Source: JAICLL01 sp035252155 | Lineage (GTDB): Bacteria; Planctomycetota; Planctomycetia; Pirellulales; JAICIG01 | Length of the DNA stretch: 16,823 nt | Direction: 5' to 3' | NCBI GenBank assembly: GCA_035252155.1 | Contig: DATFDL010000725.1 | Span: 1-16,823, forward strand | Shown: positions 7,438 through 15,363 of the stretch, piece by piece | How positions within the stretch are numbered: the first letter of the stretch is position 1 | Layout: each line of letters begins with the position of its first letter | The notes under the pieces: model-generated | Databases searched by the model: none | Told to the model about the DNA's origin: nothing | Seen by the model: the letters and a program-made list of their open reading frames with translations, nothing else | Program-made: the position numbers and the translations under genes

Positions 7438-8478
7438 TCACGCGGCCATGTTGACGAGCGCGCGAGAGAGACGACCTTGCTCCATGTCGTCAAGCGCGGT
7501 GTTGATCTCGTCGAGCCGATATTCGCGCGTGATCAATTCGGCCAAGGGCAGTCGGCCTTCAAGATACCACTGCGCGTAGCGTGGAATGTCGTCGTCGGGA
7601 CGGGATTCGCCACCCCACGTGCCCACGATCCGCTTGCCGCGGATCAGGTCGAAGGGATCGATCGAGATCTGCTCACCATGAGGCAGGTTGCCGGCCAACA
7701 CGCACAGTCCGCCTGAAGCGCGGACGCAACGGAAGGCGGCTTCCATCGTCTCGCGACGGCCGACCGCCTCGATGGCGTAATCGACGCCTCGCCCGTCGGT
7801 CAGTTCAAAAATGGCCGCCACCGCGTCACATTCTCGGGCGTTTACCGCGTGCGTGGCTCCCAGGCGGCGCGCCTCGGCCAGTTTTTGCTCGACCACGTCG
7901 ACGGCAATCAGCGGCCGTGCTTCCCGCAACCGCGCCGCCAGCAGAGCGCTCAGGCCGATGCCGCCCAGGCCAAAGATCGCCAGCGACGCGCCGCTGGGCA
8001 TGGCTGCGGTGTTGAGCACCACGCCGGCGCCGGTAGGCAATGCGCAACCCAAGAGCGCCGCCTCACGCAACGGCATCTCGGGCGGCAGGGGCACGACACG
8101 GTTCTCGCAAGTAATCGTGTGGCGCATGAAGGTGCTCAGCGCGCCGGAGTTGATCGTCGTTGAGCGATCACGGTACTGCGTCGCGGGCACATCGGCTCCC
8201 TGGCCTTTGATCCAGGTGAGCACCACGCGATCGCCCGGCCGCACCTTGCTGACTTGCGGCCCGACGGCTTGCACCACGCCCGATCCTTCGTGGCCCAGCG
8301 TGTGCGGCAAAAAGCGATCCGGGCCGCGCCGCCCGCGCACCTCGTGCAGTTGGCTATGGCAGACGCCGCTGTAGGCCACCTCGATCAGCAGTTGACCGGG
8401 CTTCAAGTCGGGCAGTTCGAGCGTCACCTGCCGCAGCGGCTGATTCAGCTCAAACAAAACAGCGGCTTCGGTCCGCAC
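7438..8478 (-). CDS. Zinc-dependent medium-chain alcohol dehydrogenase (MDR family)
   Basis: The 346-residue protein has the GroES-like catalytic domain with zinc ligands in SGVCHSQLHE (C40), LGHEGSG (H63, E64) and LLGCALPTGAG (C145). A Rossmann nucleotide-binding motif follows in GLGGIG (170-175). It should oxidise or reduce an alcohol/carbonyl pair with NAD(P) in the cytoplasm. The four-cysteine structural-zinc loop found in many MDRs is absent: the corresponding stretch around 92-110 reads GQGADVPATQYRDRSTTIN. It begins with GTG, three bases after the stop of the methyltransferase gene, with GGAG six bases before the start; the two are clearly co-translated. Its place among sugar and ThDP enzymes suggests a pathway reductase rather than ethanol metabolism. 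The substrate is unknown. Confidence 0.92.
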   Translation of the reverse strand: MRTEAAVLFELNQPLRQVTLELPDLKPGQLLIEVAYSGVCHSQLHEVRGRRGPDRFLPHTLGHEGSGVVQAVGPQVSKVRPGDRVVLTWIKGQGADVPATQYRDRSTTINSGALSTFMRHTITCENRVVPLPPEMPLREAALLGCALPTGAGVVLNTAAMPSGASLAIFGLGGIGLSALLAARLREARPLIAVDVVEQKLAEARRLGATHAVNARECDAVAAIFELTDGRGVDYAIEAVGRRETMEAAFRCVRASGGLCVLAGNLPHGEQISIDPFDLIRGKRIVGTWGGESRPDDDIPRYAQWYLEGRLPLAELITREYRLDEINTALDDMEQGRLSRALVNMAA

Positions 8479-8481
8479 CGC

Positions 8482-9186
8482 TCACTCCGGAATGAACCAA
8501 TAGTAGTCGCCGGTGTAGCCCACTTCGGCGAACAATCGCTTCCAGTCGTCGACGTGCATGTAGGTGAGCGCCGTCAGAATCCACTTCATGAGCCGCTCGC
8601 GCTGGGCCTCGTTGCGCCAGGCATCGACGGTGATAAATGCCCGGCCGCGGCCGACGCGCTCGATCTCTCGCAGCGCCTCTTTGCACTCTGCCAGCGGCAG
8701 ATTGTGAATCGTGTTGATCGAGATCACCAGGTCGAACGAGCGATCTTCGAAGGGCAGCCTGGTGGCGCAGCCGACCCGCAAAAGCGGCTTGACGCTTTCC
8801 AGGGCGTGTTCGTAGGCATACTGCGAGATATCGATGCCCGCCAGCTTGGCGCGGGGCATCAGCTCCTGAAAATCGTGCAGCATAAAACCCTTGCCGCTGC
8901 CGATGTCGAGAATCGCGGCGTCGTCGGCAAGCTGGTAATGTTCGCGAAAGCGGCGGACGGTCTCTTGCCAGAACCGAGGATGATAGTGATAGCCGCCATA
9001 GCCAAACAGGCGGTCGCCATCAAAGAATTCCTGGCCGAATTGCCGGGCGACGCGGCGGTGGTCGTCGGTCACCAGCGCGGCCCGCTCGTCGATCGGTCGC
9101 TTCGAGCGCGGATAGCGGTCCATCAGGTCGATCTCGCGGCCGACGGGCGATTTCGAAATTCGGGGAGAATGTTGTGCAACCGTCAT
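8482..9186 (-). CDS. Class I SAM-dependent methyltransferase
   Basis: The 234-residue protein has motif I ILDIGSGKGFMLHDF (92-106), the acidic adenosine-binding residue in LAGIDISQYA (D119), and ATRLPFEDRSFDLVISINTIHNL, all standard for class I small-molecule methyltransferases. The ATG at 9186 overlaps the stop of the ThDP-enzyme gene as ATGA and is preceded by GGAAG seven bases upstream, so I reject a longer reading that starts inside that gene. The N-terminal part (DGDRLFGYGGYHYHPRFW) is distinctive and aromatic-rich, perhaps forming the substrate lid. Its location between the acetolactate-synthase-like and alcohol dehydrogenase genes in a tightly coupled run suggests that it methylates an intermediate or product of that pathway. 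The substrate is unknown. Confidence 0.9.
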   Translation of the reverse strand: MTVAQHSPRISKSPVGREIDLMDRYPRSKRPIDERAALVTDDHRRVARQFGQEFFDGDRLFGYGGYHYHPRFWQETVRRFREHYQLADDAAILDIGSGKGFMLHDFQELMPRAKLAGIDISQYAYEHALESVKPLLRVGCATRLPFEDRSFDLVISINTIHNLPLAECKEALREIERVGRGRAFITVDAWRNEAQRERLMKWILTALTYMHVDDWKRLFAEVGYTGDYYWFIPE

Positions 9187-11021
9187 GACTTGGCTTCCAG
9201 TGGCGTTTTGATGGGCGATCGCACAAAGTGCGGGGCAGGCACGGCCGAAGCAGCCGACGACTCGAGCGGCTTGACGAGCATGTTTTCCAGAAACTCGCCC
9301 CGTGGCAGCAATGGCTCGGCGTCTTCGTTCGGCCGGCCGAATTTGACTTGCGGCGTGACGCGATGCGCGGGGCGGACTTCCACGTGGCAGAACATTGGAC
9401 CCTCGGCATTCATCGCCTCGGCAATGCCCCTCGAGAGATCGGCGTTGCGATCGATCTTCACCGTCGGCAGGCCATAGGCCCGGGCCACGGCCAGATAGTC
9501 GGGATCGGCCAGTCCGCCCGCCACGCTCGACGCATGATAACGCGAACCCAGCCACTGGTCTTGCGTCTGCTGGATCATGCTGTAGCCGTGGTTGTTGAGC
9601 AGGAAGATTTTGATCGGCAGGTCGTGCCGCACGATCGTGGCCAGCTCTTGAATGTTCATCTGCAAGCTGCCGTCGCCGGTCAGGCAGACGACCGGCTGCC
9701 TATCGCGCGCCAAACTGGCGCCGATACTGGCCGGCAAGGCCCAACCCATGGCCGTGTTGTTCCAATCGTGAAACATCCGCTGGCCGCGCTTGAACTCGAA
9801 GGCTTGCATCGTCCAGGCCAGCGTGCAGCCGGTATCGAGCACGATCGTCTCCGCTTCGCGGCAGGCCCGCGAAAGCGTTTTGACGAAGACGTAAGGATTC
9901 ACATCGTCTTCGCCGTAGTACTCCGCCGGACAGATGGGGTATCGCTGCCGCCAGGCATCGATCTGCCGCAGCCAACGGTCGAGGGATGGCCGCGGGCCGG
10001 CATGCGCTTCAAGCGCCTGCAAAAACTCTCGCGCGTCGGCGGCAATCGGCAGGTCGATGCGCAGACCGTACCGCGCGAATTTGTTCAGCTCGTGGGCATC
10101 GACATCGACCACGATCTTGCGGGCCTCGCGGGCGAACGTGGCGGGCGGGCTGCCCGTGGCCTTGGTGTCGAGCCGCGAACCGATCGAAAGAATCAGATCG
10201 GCGTTTTGCACCGCGAAGTTGGCATGCCGAGTACCGTGCGTGCCGAACGTGCCGATCCGCAACGGATGATCGGCCTCGAATAAATCGGCCATCGCCCAGG
10301 TCGGCGCGACGGGCACACCCAGCCGCTCAAGGACAGTGCGGGCCAGCTCGCCGGCGCCGGCCAGTCGCACACCCCAACCAAGAATAACCACGGGTCTCTT
10401 CGCCGCGCCGAGCCACTCGACGCACTGCGCTGCCAGGCGGCTCAGCTCGGCGCTCGGCGAGCTTGCGGCGGGCGGCGCGTAGCTCGCAAGCGAATCGGGG
10501 TCGATGTTGGCCCGCTGCACATCGTCGGGGATGTCGATCAGCACCGGACCCGGCCGGCCTTCACGCGCCAGATAACACGCCTTCTCCAACTCATAGCGGA
10601 TGCGCTCGGGCCGATCGACGCGGCAAGCATATTTGGTGACCGGCCGAAAGACGTCGACCGTGTCGGTCTCTTGAAAGCCGATCTGCCGCACGCCGGTGTC
10701 GGCTTTGGCGCGGAACGTCGAGACCTGACCGGTGATGAACAGCACCGGCACTGAATCGTAGTAGGCGCAGCACACGCCCGTCAGCAGGTTGGTCGCCCCC
10801 GGCCCGCTGGTGGCGATGGCCGCCCCCAGGTTTCCGCTGACGCGCGCGTAAGCGTCGGCCGCCATGGCGCCGGCCTGCTCGTGCATCGGGCAAACGAAGC
10901 TCAGGCCCGGCGTATCGGCCACCGCGTGAATCAGGTGCAACGACGCCCCGCCGGAGACGGCAAAGACATGCCGCACGCCTTGCCGGGCGACGAACGCCGC
11001 CACATAGTCGGATAGTTTCAT
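9183..11021 (-). CDS. Acetolactate-synthase-like (IlvB family) ThDP-dependent enzyme
   Basis: The 612-residue protein has the three ThDP-enzyme domains in order. The N-terminal PYR domain has the catalytic glutamate in MHEQAGAMAADAYAR (E48) and SGPGATNLLTG. The central domain covers about 190-345. The C-terminal PP domain has the ThDP motif running from GDG (449-451) to NN (476-477). Family members decarboxylate a 2-keto acid such as pyruvate and transfer the acyl anion. The context (no ilvN or ilvC, but sugar and SDR genes) argues against a role in valine synthesis. Relatives such as YerE attach two-carbon branches to nucleotide sugars, and IolD acts on inositol derivatives. The C-terminal 40 residues (PLESSAASAVPAPHF) look unstructured. 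The ATG overlaps the SDR stop by four bases, and its own stop overlaps the next start. Confidence 0.92.
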   Translation of the reverse strand: MKLSDYVAAFVARQGVRHVFAVSGGASLHLIHAVADTPGLSFVCPMHEQAGAMAADAYARVSGNLGAAIATSGPGATNLLTGVCCAYYDSVPVLFITGQVSTFRAKADTGVRQIGFQETDTVDVFRPVTKYACRVDRPERIRYELEKACYLAREGRPGPVLIDIPDDVQRANIDPDSLASYAPPAASSPSAELSRLAAQCVEWLGAAKRPVVILGWGVRLAGAGELARTVLERLGVPVAPTWAMADLFEADHPLRIGTFGTHGTRHANFAVQNADLILSIGSRLDTKATGSPPATFAREARKIVVDVDAHELNKFARYGLRIDLPIAADAREFLQALEAHAGPRPSLDRWLRQIDAWRQRYPICPAEYYGEDDVNPYVFVKTLSRACREAETIVLDTGCTLAWTMQAFEFKRGQRMFHDWNNTAMGWALPASIGASLARDRQPVVCLTGDGSLQMNIQELATIVRHDLPIKIFLLNNHGYSMIQQTQDQWLGSRYHASSVAGGLADPDYLAVARAYGLPTVKIDRNADLSRGIAEAMNAEGPMFCHVEVRPAHRVTPQVKFGRPNEDAEPLLPRGEFLENMLVKPLESSAASAVPAPHFVRSPIKTPLEAKS

Positions 11022-11854
11022 GCGCACACCCGCAGATGGTTTCCCGCGCGCCGCAGCTTGTACATCTCGCGGTCGGCCCGCAGCAGATCTTCCAGGCGCG
11101 GGTTGCCCCAGGCGTCGAAGGCCGTGCTGAAATTGCGTCCGCTCACGACGTCGGCCGGCGCGGTCACGAGCCAGTTGCAGCAAGCGACGACGCGCTCCAT
11201 CGGCACGCATTCATCTCCCGCGAGTTTTTCCACCGTCCGGTGGTAATTCACGCCGGCGCGCTGACCGGCCGCGAGCGTGGAATCATGGATTTTTGTTTTC
11301 ACCCAGCCAGGGCCGACAATCGCAAACCGGCAGTCGGGCACTTCGGCGTCGAGCAGCTCGACCGCCTTGATCAATGCGATCTTGGCCAGCGTGTAGGCCG
11401 AATAGTTCAGGGTGGCGTTGTTCGTGCCTCCACCGGCAAACAGCAGCACCAGCGGCGACAGCGGCGCTGAGCGGCGGCGGCACGGCAGCAAGGCGTGCAG
11501 CACCCGCAGTTGGGCCGTGAAGTTAACCTGGTACGACGCGGCCCACTCGGCGAAGTCGCACTCCAAAAAAGGGCCGATCGGGTCTTGCACGCCCGGCGCG
11601 ATCACCAGCACGTGCCACTCGCTGGCGTGTCGTGTCAACGCATCGCAGGCGGCCGTCGTCGCGGCGTCGTTAGCAAGATCGCAGTGCAGCAACCGAGCGC
11701 CGGCCCGCTCCAGGCCATCGACCGCCGCGCTGCGCGTGCGAAACGTGCCGTGGACTTCACACCCTGACGCCAGCCAGTCGCGGGCCAGCGCATCGCCGAT
11801 GTCGCTGGACGCGGAGATAATAATTCGGCGCGGCAGATCGGGCATGGAGGGCAT
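11018..11854 (-). CDS. Short-chain dehydrogenase/reductase (SDR), atypical
   Basis: The 278-residue protein has a Rossmann start (RRIIISASSDIGDALARDWL), an NFTAQ motif (N111), and the catalytic tyrosine/lysine pair in YTLAK (Y154, K158). SDRs oxidise or reduce hydroxyl/keto groups with NAD(P). Two departures from the classical pattern are visible. The glycine-rich loop reads SASSDIG rather than TGxxxGIG, and the position of the catalytic serine, 13 residues before the tyrosine, is glycine (FAGGGTNN). The start is placed at the ATG at 11854. An in-frame extension to 11962 would translate a repeat element (family D) and is rejected; the ATG at 11845 is an alternative. Its stop overlaps the ThDP-enzyme start (ATGA), so the two enzymes probably act together. 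Confidence 0.88.
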   Translation of the reverse strand: MPSMPDLPRRIIISASSDIGDALARDWLASGCEVHGTFRTRSAAVDGLERAGARLLHCDLANDAATTAACDALTRHASEWHVLVIAPGVQDPIGPFLECDFAEWAASYQVNFTAQLRVLHALLPCRRRSAPLSPLVLLFAGGGTNNATLNYSAYTLAKIALIKAVELLDAEVPDCRFAIVGPGWVKTKIHDSTLAAGQRAGVNYHRTVEKLAGDECVPMERVVACCNWLVTAPADVVSGRNFSTAFDAWGNPRLEDLLRADREMYKLRRAGNHLRVCA

Positions 11855-11888
11855 GGGGCTATACTTCACGCGGGCGTGAACGCGGCAA

Positions 11889-11963
11889 TGTGGGACAGCC
11901 GCCCTCGGCTGTCTCACGGTCGCCTTTGGCGACCACCTCACAGCCGAGGGCGGCTGTGCCACA
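11889..11963. repeat. Palindromic repeat family D, copy 1 (nested hairpin)
   Basis: The outer arms 11889-11912 and 11940-11963 are complementary at 23 of 24 positions (core CAGCCGCCCTCGGCTG). Inside lies a second perfect hairpin, GGTCGCC-TTT-GGCGACC (11918-11934). The element sits between the FkbM and SDR genes and creates an open reading frame that can be mistaken for an N-terminal extension of the SDR. Confidence 0.92.
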
Positions 11964-11995
11964 CCGGCAGAGGCAACGACGTTGCGACAACATAT

Positions 11996-12883
11996 TCAGG
12001 CCGCCCTTCTCAGCGCCGGTGCCGCTGGCTCGCCCCAGGGCATCTCGTGGCGGCAGGTGACGAACAGCGAACCGTCGCGGTAGCTGGTCGGCATCTCCGA
12101 CAAGTGTTCCACCAGCGCCCATCCCTGCTTCTGGGCAAACATCCGCACGCCGCAGGCCCGGAAGTGGTCGAACACCGCGCGAGCATTGGCCGGGCTGCCG
12201 ATTTCAACCACGCCGTCGACCTCCAGCCAGTCGTCGGGCTCGGTGGCCAACAGGATTTCTGCTTCGTGCCCTTCGACGTCCATTTTCACCAGGTCGGCCC
12301 AGGCCAGCAGCGGACCGATCGCCTCGACGCGCACCGGAAACCGTTCCAGTTCGCCGTAGGGCGACGCTTTCGAGCCGGCCAGATGGCTGCCCGTCGTGTT
12401 GCCCAGTACGCGGACGAATTCGAGCGTGCCGGAGCGGCGCGACACCGCGGCGTTCAGCGGCGTGACGTGCGAGCATTCATTGAGCGCCAAATTTCGTTCG
12501 AGCAGTGCGAAGTGGGTCGGGTCGGGCTCGAAGGCCCGCACCGCGAAACCGCAACGGCTCAGCACAACCGAGTGCAGTCCGATATTGGCGCCGATGTCGA
12601 GCACTCGGCGATAGCGTCGGCGGTTGCGCCAATAAAAACAGAACAGAATCAGCTCGTCGAGATCAAACAAGCTGAGTGAATCGACCGCCCCCATGCTGAC
12701 GTAAGGGAAGTTCAATTCGCCGAACGGACCGAACGGGCCGGCCGCGTCGGATTGAAACAGGCCTTCGATCTCGCGGCGAGCCACTTGCTTTAGCAGAGCG
12801 TAGACCTGCGACGACGGCGCGTGCTCATGGCAGATCGTCGGCAAGGCCGCCAGCAGGCCGTCGAGGATCGGGCTGCGTTGCAT
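11996..12883 (-). CDS. FkbM family methyltransferase
   Basis: The 295-residue protein contains the SAM motif VLDIGANIGLHS (94-105), the acidic motif AFEPDPTHFALLERNLALN (from 117) and VKMDVEGHEAEILLA (199-213), the sequence of motifs that defines the FkbM family (Methyltransf_21). FkbM enzymes O-methylate sugars or polyketides and are frequent in capsule and O-antigen loci. The ATG at 12883 is chosen because AAGGA lies nine bases upstream; a frame open to 13186 would read through a family-D repeat and overlap the epimerase gene, so it is rejected. The N-terminal 85 residues (SSQVYALLKQVARREIEG) are not recognised and may bind the acceptor. The acceptor is unknown. Confidence 0.92.
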   Translation of the reverse strand: MQRSPILDGLLAALPTICHEHAPSSQVYALLKQVARREIEGLFQSDAAGPFGPFGELNFPYVSMGAVDSLSLFDLDELILFCFYWRNRRRYRRVLDIGANIGLHSVVLSRCGFAVRAFEPDPTHFALLERNLALNECSHVTPLNAAVSRRSGTLEFVRVLGNTTGSHLAGSKASPYGELERFPVRVEAIGPLLAWADLVKMDVEGHEAEILLATEPDDWLEVDGVVEIGSPANARAVFDHFRACGVRMFAQKQGWALVEHLSEMPTSYRDGSLFVTCRHEMPWGEPAAPALRRAA

Positions 12884-12980
12884 GGTTGACCATCCTTGGT
12901 CGTAGAGTGCGGGATTTCGCGGCGTATCGGAACCCAGATGCCAGTTTGTGTCAAGTTCAGTTGGAATCGCTCTCTTGGCA

Positions 12981-13058
12981 TGTGGACCAGCCGCCCCCGG
13001 CTGGTTCCGCGACGCCGACTGGCGTCGGCGGCGCACAGCCGAGGGCGGCTGTGCCACA
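12981..13058. repeat. Palindromic repeat family D, copy 2 (nested hairpin)
   Basis: The right arm 13035-13058 is identical to the right arm of copy 1 (24 of 24). The left arm 12981-13004 is slightly diverged. The inner hairpin is CGACGCC-GACT-GGCGTCG (13010-13027), which differs in sequence from that of copy 1 but is still perfectly paired. It starts 12 bases beyond the stop of the epimerase gene, in the spacer before FkbM. Confidence 0.92.
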
Positions 13059-13070
13059 TGACGTGGGAGC

Positions 13071-14069
13071 TTACGCCGCGTGGCGATACTCCAAGGGCTG
13101 GGTGCTGATTTCTTTCCACTGGCCTTCGACCCAGGCGACGACCTGGCGCAAGCCTTCGTCCAACTCAATTTCGGGCCGCCAGCCAAGCTCTTGCCGGGCG
13201 CGGGAAGAATCGATCACGTAGGCCGCGTCTTGCCCGAGCCGCTCGCCGACGGCGACGGTCGAGCGGTCAACATCGCGGCCCATCCGCTCACAAATGCGCC
13301 GCACCACGTCGCGCACGGCATAACCGCGGTCGGGCGAAAGATGATACATCCGGCCCGGTTCGCCCCGCTCCATCGCCAGCAACTCGCCCCGCGAGACATC
13401 GCGAATGTGAATATACGACTTTACGGCCGTGCCGCCGCCGTGCAGCGAGATCTTTTGGTTGGTCAGCAGGTAGATCGCCGACCGCGGGATGATTTTCCAG
13501 AGCTGCTGGTGAGCGCCATAGACATTCGTCGCCCGAATGGTCACCAGCGGGAAATTAAAGTTCTTGACGAGCGTGTTCAGGAAAAAATCGGCGGCGGCCT
13601 TCGAGGCGGCGTATGGCGTGCTCGGGTTCATCGGCGTCTCTTCAGTTACCTGGCCGACGCAGGCGCCATAGACCTCGGGCGAGGAGATATGGACATACCT
13701 CTTCAGGTACGGGCGATCCTTGAGCGGATTGAGCAACCGGGCCAAGGCGACGACGTTGGTCTGAAACCAGTGCTCGGGGTTTTGCCAGCTTGGCGCTACT
13801 TCGCTTTGCGCCGCGAAGTTGACGATTGCCTCCGGCTCGAAGCGATCGAGCACCGCCAGAATTTCGTCGGTGTGATGGTTCAGATCGAGTTGATGAAACG
13901 CGAAGCGGCCGTCAATGCGGCGCAGGTACGGCAGATAGAGCGGCCCTTTTTCCGGCGACCGGCTGATGCCGATCACGCGCCGGTCGGGGTCATCGAGCAG
14001 CAGGTCGATCAGATCGCTGCCCGAAAAGGAGTTGCTACCGATGACGGCGACACGGTGAAGAGTAGGCAT
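13071..14069 (-). CDS. NAD-dependent sugar epimerase/dehydratase (extended SDR)
   Basis: This 332-residue extended SDR starts with a Rossmann loop VAVIGSNSFSGSDLIDLLL (8-26). It has IVNFAAQSEVAPSW (82-95) as in dTDP-glucose 4,6-dehydratase relatives, the YxxxK pair in YAASKAAAD (Y153, K157), and RATNVYGAHQQ in the substrate region. These enzymes act on nucleotide-sugars as epimerases or 4,6-dehydratases. The Thr-Asp-Glu triad of true RmlB is replaced by Ser-Pro-Glu in HISSPEVYG (130-132). The aspartate that serves as acid is therefore missing, and a plain 4,6-dehydratase call would be unsafe. It lies between E1-beta and FkbM, with palindromic elements on both sides. Its presence is the best single indication that the cluster handles a sugar nucleotide. 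Confidence 0.9.
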   Translation of the reverse strand: MPTLHRVAVIGSNSFSGSDLIDLLLDDPDRRVIGISRSPEKGPLYLPYLRRIDGRFAFHQLDLNHHTDEILAVLDRFEPEAIVNFAAQSEVAPSWQNPEHWFQTNVVALARLLNPLKDRPYLKRYVHISSPEVYGACVGQVTEETPMNPSTPYAASKAAADFFLNTLVKNFNFPLVTIRATNVYGAHQQLWKIIPRSAIYLLTNQKISLHGGGTAVKSYIHIRDVSRGELLAMERGEPGRMYHLSPDRGYAVRDVVRRICERMGRDVDRSTVAVGERLGQDAAYVIDSSRARQELGWRPEIELDEGLRQVVAWVEGQWKEISTQPLEYRHAA

Positions 14070-14111
14070 GGTGAATCGAGTGGTCCTTTTGCTGGTGAAT
14101 CAATGTTGACG

Positions 14112-14245
14112 GTCTGTAGGGAACGGACTCCGTGCCGTTCCGCGAACTGCGGATACGCGTAATTCCGCCCCTCGTGGTGCTTTCCGTATTGGTTCGACCC
14201 CGCGCCGCCCCGCACGGAACGGCACGGAGTCCGTTCCCTACAGAC
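14112..14245. repeat. Palindromic repeat family E (MITE-like, 31-base perfect inverted repeat)
   Basis: The arm 14112-14142 (starting GTCTGTAGGGAACGGACTCC) is perfectly complementary to 14215-14245 over all 31 bases, with a 72-base spacer. The element is 134 bases in total and nearly fills the spacer between E1-beta and the epimerase gene. No open frame of interest lies inside it. Only one copy is in the window. Confidence 0.92.
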
Positions 14246-14280
14246 GTCAGTAGCCAAAACCTGGCAAACTACGGCGTTGT

Positions 14281-15330
14281 CTAAAACGGACCCGTAAAAC
14301 TTGCGTCCGGCACATCGCAAAAACTACTCGCCGCGACGGCGGGTCGCCATGTGCGCCCCTGCACCATCTGGCAGGCCGCGGCGACAATGTCGGCGGCCGT
14401 CGGATAAAAATGCGCGGCCAAGGCGGGGCTTGTCGGCGTGGGGCATTCGGGCAAAGCAATCCGCCGCGGCGGGCATTTGAGCGAGCCGCCGACTTCCTCG
14501 GCCACTCGCGCCACCACTTCGGCCGCGAAGCCCGCGTGCCGCCAGCTTGTGTCGGCCACGATCAATCGCCCCGTCCGACGGACCGAATCGATAATAGTCT
14601 CTTCATCGAACGGCCGTAGCGTGCGTGGATCGATCACTTCGGCCTCGATGCCCTCGGCCGCCAACGTCTCAGCGGCGCGGTGCGCTTCGAGCGCCATGTG
14701 CGAAATGGCCACGATCGTCACATCACTGCCCGGCCGCAATACTCGCGCCTGGCCTAGCGGCACGCGATACATGCCTTCGGGCACCGGTCCGCTGATGTTG
14801 TGCAGCCAGCGGTGCTCGATGAAGATCACCGGGTTGTCGTCTTCGATCGCTGAGATCAGCAGTCCCTTGGCGTCTTGGGGCGTGCTGGGCACGACTACTT
14901 TCAGCCCTGGTATGTGGGCGAACCATGAGTGGAGACTTTGCGAGTGCTGCGGCCCTTGGCCCCAGCCGCGGCCCACGAGCAGCCGAATCACCAGCGGCGC
15001 CGCCGTGCGTCCGCCGAACATGTAATGCCATTTGGCGGCCTGGTTGACGATTTGCTCCATCGCCAGCAGGGCGAAGTCGATCCGCTGATGAACCATGATC
15101 GGCCGCATGCCCGCCAGCGCCGAGCCGAGCACCACGCCGGTCATGCCGTTTTCGGCGCACGGCATGTCCATCACGCGCCGGCTGCCGTATTTGCGATCCA
15201 GGCCGGCGGTGGTGCCGAACACGCCCTTGGGGTCGGTCGCGCCCAGGCCAATGATATAGACCGATTCGTCGCGGGCCATGCACAGATCGGTGGCTTCGTG
15301 GATCGCCTGGTAGTATTTGAGTTCGCGCAT
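14281..15330 (-). CDS. E1-beta-like subunit of a 2-oxo-acid dehydrogenase/transketolase-type ThDP enzyme
   Basis: The 349-residue protein has the transketolase pyrimidine domain (RELKYYQAIHEATD at the start, then MPCAENGMTGVVLGSALAGMRPI with the conserved glutamate E60). It ends with the transketolase C-terminal domain (DVTIVAISHMALEAHRAAE, EVIDPRTLRPFDEETI, 233-247). It should form an alpha2beta2 heterotetramer with the E1-alpha-like protein encoded just upstream. The ATG at 15330 fits the family start; the longer open frame to 15456 reads through a hairpin repeat and is rejected. No Shine-Dalgarno sequence is obvious. About 20-30 residues after 325 (RTWRPAVAASSF) look like an unstructured tail. 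No E2 or E3 genes are adjacent, so the pair may act alone as a keto-acid decarboxylase or acyl-transferring enzyme. Confidence 0.9.
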   Translation of the reverse strand: MRELKYYQAIHEATDLCMARDESVYIIGLGATDPKGVFGTTAGLDRKYGSRRVMDMPCAENGMTGVVLGSALAGMRPIMVHQRIDFALLAMEQIVNQAAKWHYMFGGRTAAPLVIRLLVGRGWGQGPQHSQSLHSWFAHIPGLKVVVPSTPQDAKGLLISAIEDDNPVIFIEHRWLHNISGPVPEGMYRVPLGQARVLRPGSDVTIVAISHMALEAHRAAETLAAEGIEAEVIDPRTLRPFDEETIIDSVRRTGRLIVADTSWRHAGFAAEVVARVAEEVGGSLKCPPRRIALPECPTPTSPALAAHFYPTAADIVAAACQMVQGRTWRPAVAASSFCDVPDASFTGPF

Positions 15331-15363
15331 GAAGGTCGAGAATGTGTCGGAACCGTTAAACCG

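Noticed and set aside
8254..9477. A 407-codon open frame on the + strand
   Set aside because: It runs opposite three recognised genes (alcohol dehydrogenase, methyltransferase, ThDP enzyme) and has no recognisable domain.
9183..11021. A true biosynthetic acetolactate synthase (ilvB)
   Set aside because: No small subunit or reductoisomerase gene is adjacent, and the coupled SDR, methyltransferase and sugar genes point to a specialised pathway.
13080..14162. A 360-codon open frame on the + strand
   Set aside because: It is antisense to the epimerase gene and runs into a family-E repeat arm; no domain is recognisable.
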